Positions 14,571 to 17,962 of a stretch of 17,962 nucleotides of DNA are shown here, piece after piece. The DNA is from CAYFUF01 sp964394795. Lineage in GTDB: Bacteria > Bacillota > Clostridia > Tissierellales > Peptoniphilaceae. Each line of letters starts with the position of its first letter. The stretch's first letter is position 1. A model generated the notes under the pieces. It was not told the DNA's origin, did not search any database, and saw only the letters and a program-made list of their open reading frames with translations. Position numbers and translations under genes: made by a program. Location of the stretch: contig CAYMYX010000031.1 in assembly GCA_964394795.1 (NCBI GenBank), positions 1 through 17,962 on the forward strand, given 5' to 3'.

Positions 14571-15344
14571 TTAGTTTTCGTAGACCACGATTGGATTGGA
14601 TCCTTCGTTTAGAATGATCTCTTCAGCCCTTATATTCTTCTCTTCAATATTTTCTAAAACCGCTAGAATAATAGCAATTTTTTCATTGATATCGTCTGGT
14701 GGTCCGAAGCGTATCTCTATATCTTTATATATTATATCAATGTTATCTATCTTTTCAAAAATAACTTTCTCAATACCGTCGGATAATTCTGTTTTTAAAA
14801 GATTCTTTAGAAACGGGACTACCCGGTCGTCTTCCGTGATCTTATCGCCGATCTCTAATTCGTCGCCAAAGCCTTCAATTTTTAAGGGTTTGTAACGGCC
14901 AGTTAGCTCTTCAGAAACTCCTTCCATCAGAACCCCATCCTGATTGACGTGGAGAGTTTCCTCCCCGACTTCCATTGAGGCAATCGCATAGGTCTCCTTC
15001 ACCTGAAGAATGATGCGGTTAGGGAACTCCTTTTGTATCGTTGCTTCATCGATTCCCGGTATCTTCAAGACTCTGTTAATTGCATCCTGATCCGAGAAAA
15101 GGAAGATGTTATCGTTGATCTCCCCCATTTCGTTGACGATATCAGCCGTAGGAATCGTATCGTTCCCATCGACTCTGATGTACTTAATATTAAAAGCCTT
15201 ATGGGTAAGTAGCAAACCTGCGCCGATAGCGATGACGATCACGAGCATGGCCACCAACCAAAATAAGAAGGACCTTGATTTCTTAGGTTTTGCCTTCCTC
15301 ACTCTTGGCGTCTGCCGGTAGGGTGTTTTATTAGTTGGTTTCAT
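14571..15344 (-). CDS. ftsQ: Cell division protein FtsQ/DivIB
   Basis: 257 residues from the chosen start. A single-pass membrane protein of the divisome that links with FtsL/DivIC and regulates septal wall synthesis. A basic cytoplasmic tail (residues 1–24) is followed by one membrane segment (about 26–46, rich in Val, Ile and Ala), then the POTRA domain (about 51–117: IKYIRVDGNDTI to FPNRIILQVKE) and the beta domain up to the C-terminus. The extracytoplasmic part ends without a long tail. The longest frame would start at an ATG at 15362. I prefer the ATG at 15342–15344, because CGAGGAG lies 5 bases upstream. This start overlaps the end of ftsW by 14 bases, which suggests coupling. Sequence conservation in this family is low; topology and position carry the call. 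Confidence 0.9.
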   Translation of the reverse strand: MKPTNKTPYRQTPRVRKAKPKKSRSFLFWLVAMLVIVIAIGAGLLLTHKAFNIKYIRVDGNDTIPTADIVNEMGEINDNIFLFSDQDAINRVLKIPGIDEATIQKEFPNRIILQVKETYAIASMEVGEETLHVNQDGVLMEGVSEELTGRYKPLKIEGFGDELEIGDKITEDDRVVPFLKNLLKTELSDGIEKVIFEKIDNIDIIYKDIEIRFGPPDDINEKIAIILAVLENIEEKNIRAEEIILNEGSNPIVVYEN

Positions 15345-16548
15345 GTCTACTCCTCGCTTCATCCCGGGAAATATTCAGGAGAATGCCTGCTATTGCACAC
15401 ATGACAATAAGCGAGCTACCACCATAGGAAACAAAGGGCAAGGTGATACCTGTAGGAGGGACCAAACCGATGGAAACGCCGATATTGATCAGTGCTTGTA
15501 TACCAATAATAAACGTTAAGCCGCTACCTAGCAAGTGACCAAAGGCTGACTGAGACTTCTTCGTCGCTTTCAGTGCTCTGTAAATCAGGAAGCAGAAAGC
15601 TAAAATCAACAAAAAGGCACCGACAAAGCCCAATTCCTCACTGATGACGGCAAAGATAAAGTCGTTATGAGGCTCGTCAGCTAAGTAATCAAACTTTTGC
15701 CTGCTGTGGCCGAAACCTGCACCAAACACGCCACCTGATGAAACAGCAAATAGCGACTGAAGCAGCTGCCAACCGGTATGCATTGGGTCCTTCATCGGAT
15801 CAAAGACGATGAGGAGGCGTTCCAAGCGGTAATTACCAGGATATGGCCAGAAGGCTACAGCGGCTCCGACTGCCCCGATGACGGCGAAAATCAGGAGGTG
15901 CTTGAGGTTCATTCCGCCAACTAAGTAAGTTAAAAATAAAGAAGCTGCGATAACGATAACCGCTGAAAAATTGGGCTGGAAGTAGATTGGCAAGATGGCG
16001 ATAAAGATGATGAAAAGGACGTGACCCAAAACAGAAAAGGTACCATTCTCCCTTAGTTTTCGATTGGTTAGATATGCACTCAGATAGATGACCCCTGAGA
16101 CCTTCACCAAATCCGAAGGCATGATTGTAAATTCACCGACACCAATCCACCGATGAGCTCCATTAATTTCAATACCAATGCCCGGTATAAAAACGAAGAG
16201 ACTGATCAAGAGTGTCAAGGCTAGAATTGGCAAAGCGAAATGCTTGTAAATCCGATAATTGATTCGGGAGAGTATGATCATCACCACAAAACCGATAACA
16301 GAAAATATGGCATCCCGCTCAAAGTAATAGAGGGGGTCCCCTTGAGTTCTAGTTGCGTATGGAGCCGAAGCGCTGAAGACCATAACAACGCCAAAGACAA
16401 TGAGAGTGATGACAATCAGGAGAAGCTGGATATCCATTTTCCCTTGCTTTTGGTGTTTGAACATATCACGGATCTTCAACCCGCTTGTCTTAGGTGGTGC
16501 ACCTCGTCTGCGGGAGGTTGGTCTGGCACTTTTGATATTATCGCTCAT
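15331..16548 (-). CDS. ftsW: SEDS family septal peptidoglycan glycosyltransferase FtsW
   Basis: 405 residues with about ten hydrophobic segments after a basic, cytoplasmic N-terminal stretch of about 38 residues. SEDS proteins polymerise lipid II into glycan chains together with a class B penicillin-binding protein. The first membrane segment is followed by MVFSASAPYA; other family blocks are NGAHRWIG (129–136), MPSDLVK (143–149), QSLFAVSSGGVFGAGFG (264–280) and EPHNDFIFAVISEELG (292–307) with the catalytic Asp at 296. The C-terminus has PPTGITLPFVSYGGSSL. RodA and SpoVE are close relatives, but position between murD and ftsQ/ftsZ favours FtsW. The start overlaps the murD stop by 11 bases and has GAGGAGGT upstream. 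murG, which often follows ftsW, is missing here. Confidence 0.93.
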   Translation of the reverse strand: MSDNIKSARPTSRRRGAPPKTSGLKIRDMFKHQKQGKMDIQLLLIVITLIVFGVVMVFSASAPYATRTQGDPLYYFERDAIFSVIGFVVMIILSRINYRIYKHFALPILALTLLISLFVFIPGIGIEINGAHRWIGVGEFTIMPSDLVKVSGVIYLSAYLTNRKLRENGTFSVLGHVLFIIFIAILPIYFQPNFSAVIVIAASLFLTYLVGGMNLKHLLIFAVIGAVGAAVAFWPYPGNYRLERLLIVFDPMKDPMHTGWQLLQSLFAVSSGGVFGAGFGHSRQKFDYLADEPHNDFIFAVISEELGFVGAFLLILAFCFLIYRALKATKKSQSAFGHLLGSGLTFIIGIQALINIGVSIGLVPPTGITLPFVSYGGSSLIVMCAIAGILLNISRDEARSRHETN

Positions 16549-17890
16549 GGCCCACCTCCTCTATACTGTTGACGAGATTTCTAAACTCATCTCCCCTCGC
16601 CTCAAAGTTAGGATACTGGTCCCAACTAGCTGAGGCAGGAGACAACAGGACGATTTCACCGTCTTCCGCAAGGTTTTTCGCGGTCTGCAAAGCAGACCGA
16701 AGATCTTCGTTCAAAATGATCTTTTCCGTTAAGCCTAGCTCCTCAGCTTCCTTGGCTATCTGGTACTTCGTCGCCCCGATAAGGATGAGGCTTTTCCCAT
16801 TAGCCTTAAAAGCTTCCAACAACTCGCCAAAGTGGACCTTCTTATCGTAACCTCCGGCAATCAAAATGTAAGGGTCGGTTAAACCGGAGATTGCCTTCAC
16901 CGTGGCATCGACATTGGTAGCCTTGGAATCGTTGATGTAGCGGACGCCGTTAACGGTCTTAACCACTTCCATCCGGTGTTTTACCGCCTCGAAGCTGTCT
17001 AATCCCCAAAGGATTTCAATGTCGTCTAAACCGAGAAGCCGGCAAGCTTCTACCGCAAAAAGAGCATTCTCCACATTGTGCTCACCGAAGAGCTTCCAAT
17101 GACGGTGTTGTCTGAGCAAGCCAGCCAAGTCGCTTTCTAGCGGAATCCACTTGACCACGCTCTTAAATTCATGGTTCTGCAAGTAATCTCGGGTGTGTTG
17201 GTCCCGTGGATTGACGAGGAGGTAGTCGTCCTCGGACTGATTGCTGGCAATATTGAATTTTGCCGACGTATAGTGATCAAAACTTTCATGCCACTCCAGA
17301 TGGTCTGGGGTGATGTTCAAAATCGCAGCGACGTGAGGTTTAAAGGCTTCAACAGAAGACAGTTGAAAACTGGAGCATTCGACCACAAAAATTGTCTCCG
17401 GACCGGCATTAAGCATGGACGACAAAATGGGCACACCAATATTGCCGACTGCGATGGCCGACCTACCGCTGTGATTTACGATATGACTGATTAGGGTAAC
17501 TGCTGTTGTTTTTCCATTAGATCCCGTCACGGCAACCATCCGGTCGCCGCCAAAGAGCTGGTAAGCTACCTCAATGTCCGAGTAAATAGGAATATTAAGG
17601 TCCCGCGCTTTTTGTAAAAGGGGCTTGTCTAAGTGGATACCCGGGCTTTTAAGCAGAAAGGCAAAGTCATGGTCAGCCAGCTCATCTATGGATCCTAGTC
17701 TGGTGATATTGGGAGGTAATTCATCTGGCGGTGCCATTAATCCACAGGTATGACCTTGTCCGTCCTGTTTTGGGTCTTCATAAGCGAAGACCTGGGCGCC
17801 CAGGCGGCTTAATGCCTCACAAGAGGAAAGACCGGTGATACCTAGCCCATACACGAGGATGGCTTTGTTTTTTACTAATGCTGTATTCAT
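16538..17890 (-). CDS. murD: UDP-N-acetylmuramoyl-L-alanine--D-glutamate ligase MurD
   Basis: 450 residues, normal for MurD. The cytosolic ligase adds D-Glu to UDP-MurNAc-L-Ala using ATP. The N-terminal Rossmann-like UDP-binding domain opens with ILVYGLGITGLSS (11–23). The ATP loop is GSNGKTT (123–129). Lys211 in SAKFNI is at the position of the carbamylated Lys. DSKATN (321–326) and the C-terminal SPASASWDQYPNFEARGDEF (417–436) are MurD hallmarks that separate it from MurC, E and F. AAAGGA lies 6 bases before the ATG. It overlaps ftsW and is the first complete gene of the division block in this window; an upstream gene probably ends 21 bases before it. Confidence 0.96.
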   Translation of the reverse strand: MNTALVKNKAILVYGLGITGLSSCEALSRLGAQVFAYEDPKQDGQGHTCGLMAPPDELPPNITRLGSIDELADHDFAFLLKSPGIHLDKPLLQKARDLNIPIYSDIEVAYQLFGGDRMVAVTGSNGKTTAVTLISHIVNHSGRSAIAVGNIGVPILSSMLNAGPETIFVVECSSFQLSSVEAFKPHVAAILNITPDHLEWHESFDHYTSAKFNIASNQSEDDYLLVNPRDQHTRDYLQNHEFKSVVKWIPLESDLAGLLRQHRHWKLFGEHNVENALFAVEACRLLGLDDIEILWGLDSFEAVKHRMEVVKTVNGVRYINDSKATNVDATVKAISGLTDPYILIAGGYDKKVHFGELLEAFKANGKSLILIGATKYQIAKEAEELGLTEKIILNEDLRSALQTAKNLAEDGEIVLLSPASASWDQYPNFEARGDEFRNLVNSIEEVGHER

Positions 17891-17911
17891 TTGCTTTCCT
17901 TTCTTGTGATT

Positions 17912-17962
17912 TCATTCATGAATCGATAGTTTTCGCAGGGTATTTAAACGAGTAACAAAGTA
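17912..17962 (-). CDS. Possible 3' end of the gene upstream of murD (partial)
   Basis: One minus-strand frame is open from the window edge to TGA at 17912–17914, giving 16 residues (YFVTRLNTLRKLSIHE). The stop would be 21 bases before murD, the spacing expected in an operon. In related division clusters mraY or murF precedes murD, but this tail is too short and too variable to assign. It may also be non-coding. Confidence 0.35.
   Translation of the reverse strand, partial: YFVTRLNTLRKLSIHE

Noticed and set aside
1..17962. Mobile elements, CRISPR arrays, tRNA or rRNA genes, toxin–antitoxin or defence systems
   Set aside because: No transposase, integrase, terminal repeats, regularly spaced repeats or tRNA-like folds were seen; gaps are short and all complete genes are housekeeping families.

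Overview
The window is a chromosomal housekeeping region of a low-to-moderate-GC Gram-positive bacterium (Bacillota). The grounds are the ireB–ruvX–DUF1292 trio, an RNase J, a class of strong AGGAGG-type ribosome binding sites, a DivIB-type FtsQ and AsnRS. The gene set and order fit an anaerobic, Clostridia/Tissierellia-like lineage at least as well as Bacilli, but I cannot name a genus from the sequence alone. All fifteen complete genes are on the minus strand, so transcription runs from the right edge (17962) to the left edge (1).

In transcription order: (1) Division and cell wall block, about 17962–13034: a possible gene 3' end at the right edge, then murD, ftsW, ftsQ/divIB, ftsZ and nrdR. 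The genes overlap or nearly abut, and a terminator-like hairpin (12997–13020) follows nrdR. ftsA and murG, which many relatives carry in this cluster, are absent here. (2) Translation block, 12974–7775: rarA, asnS and leuS, tightly spaced, closed by a strong hairpin (7697–7728). (3) A 300-base gap (7456–7774) with that hairpin, a possible 28-codon ORF with a good ribosome binding site, and candidate -10 elements for alaS. (4) alaS and ireB, then a 120-base gap with a perfect 15-bp stem-loop, then ruvX, a DUF1292 gene, RNase J, a U32-family tRNA hydroxylase (trhP) and a tRNA methyltransferase (trmR). (5) At the left edge, an inverted repeat lies between trmR and what looks like the last codons of a convergent plus-strand gene.

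Functionally the window joins septum formation (MurD makes the wall precursor, FtsW polymerises glycan, DivIB and FtsZ assemble the divisome), dNTP regulation (NrdR), replication rescue (RarA), three aminoacyl-tRNA synthetases, RNA turnover (RNase J), rRNA maturation (RuvX/YqgF) and a two-gene pathway for 5-methoxyuridine at tRNA wobble position 34. IreB ties in the Ser/Thr kinase signalling that controls wall precursor synthesis in related bacteria.

Several starts that give the longest reading frame look wrong. Ribosome binding sites favour shorter RNase J (GTG), AlaRS (ATG), LeuRS (GTG) and DivIB (ATG) proteins, and those starts are used here. I found no mobile element, CRISPR array, rRNA, tRNA, defence system or clearly novel multi-gene system. 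The most interesting items are local gene-order departures, unexplained hairpins and the alaS leader region.
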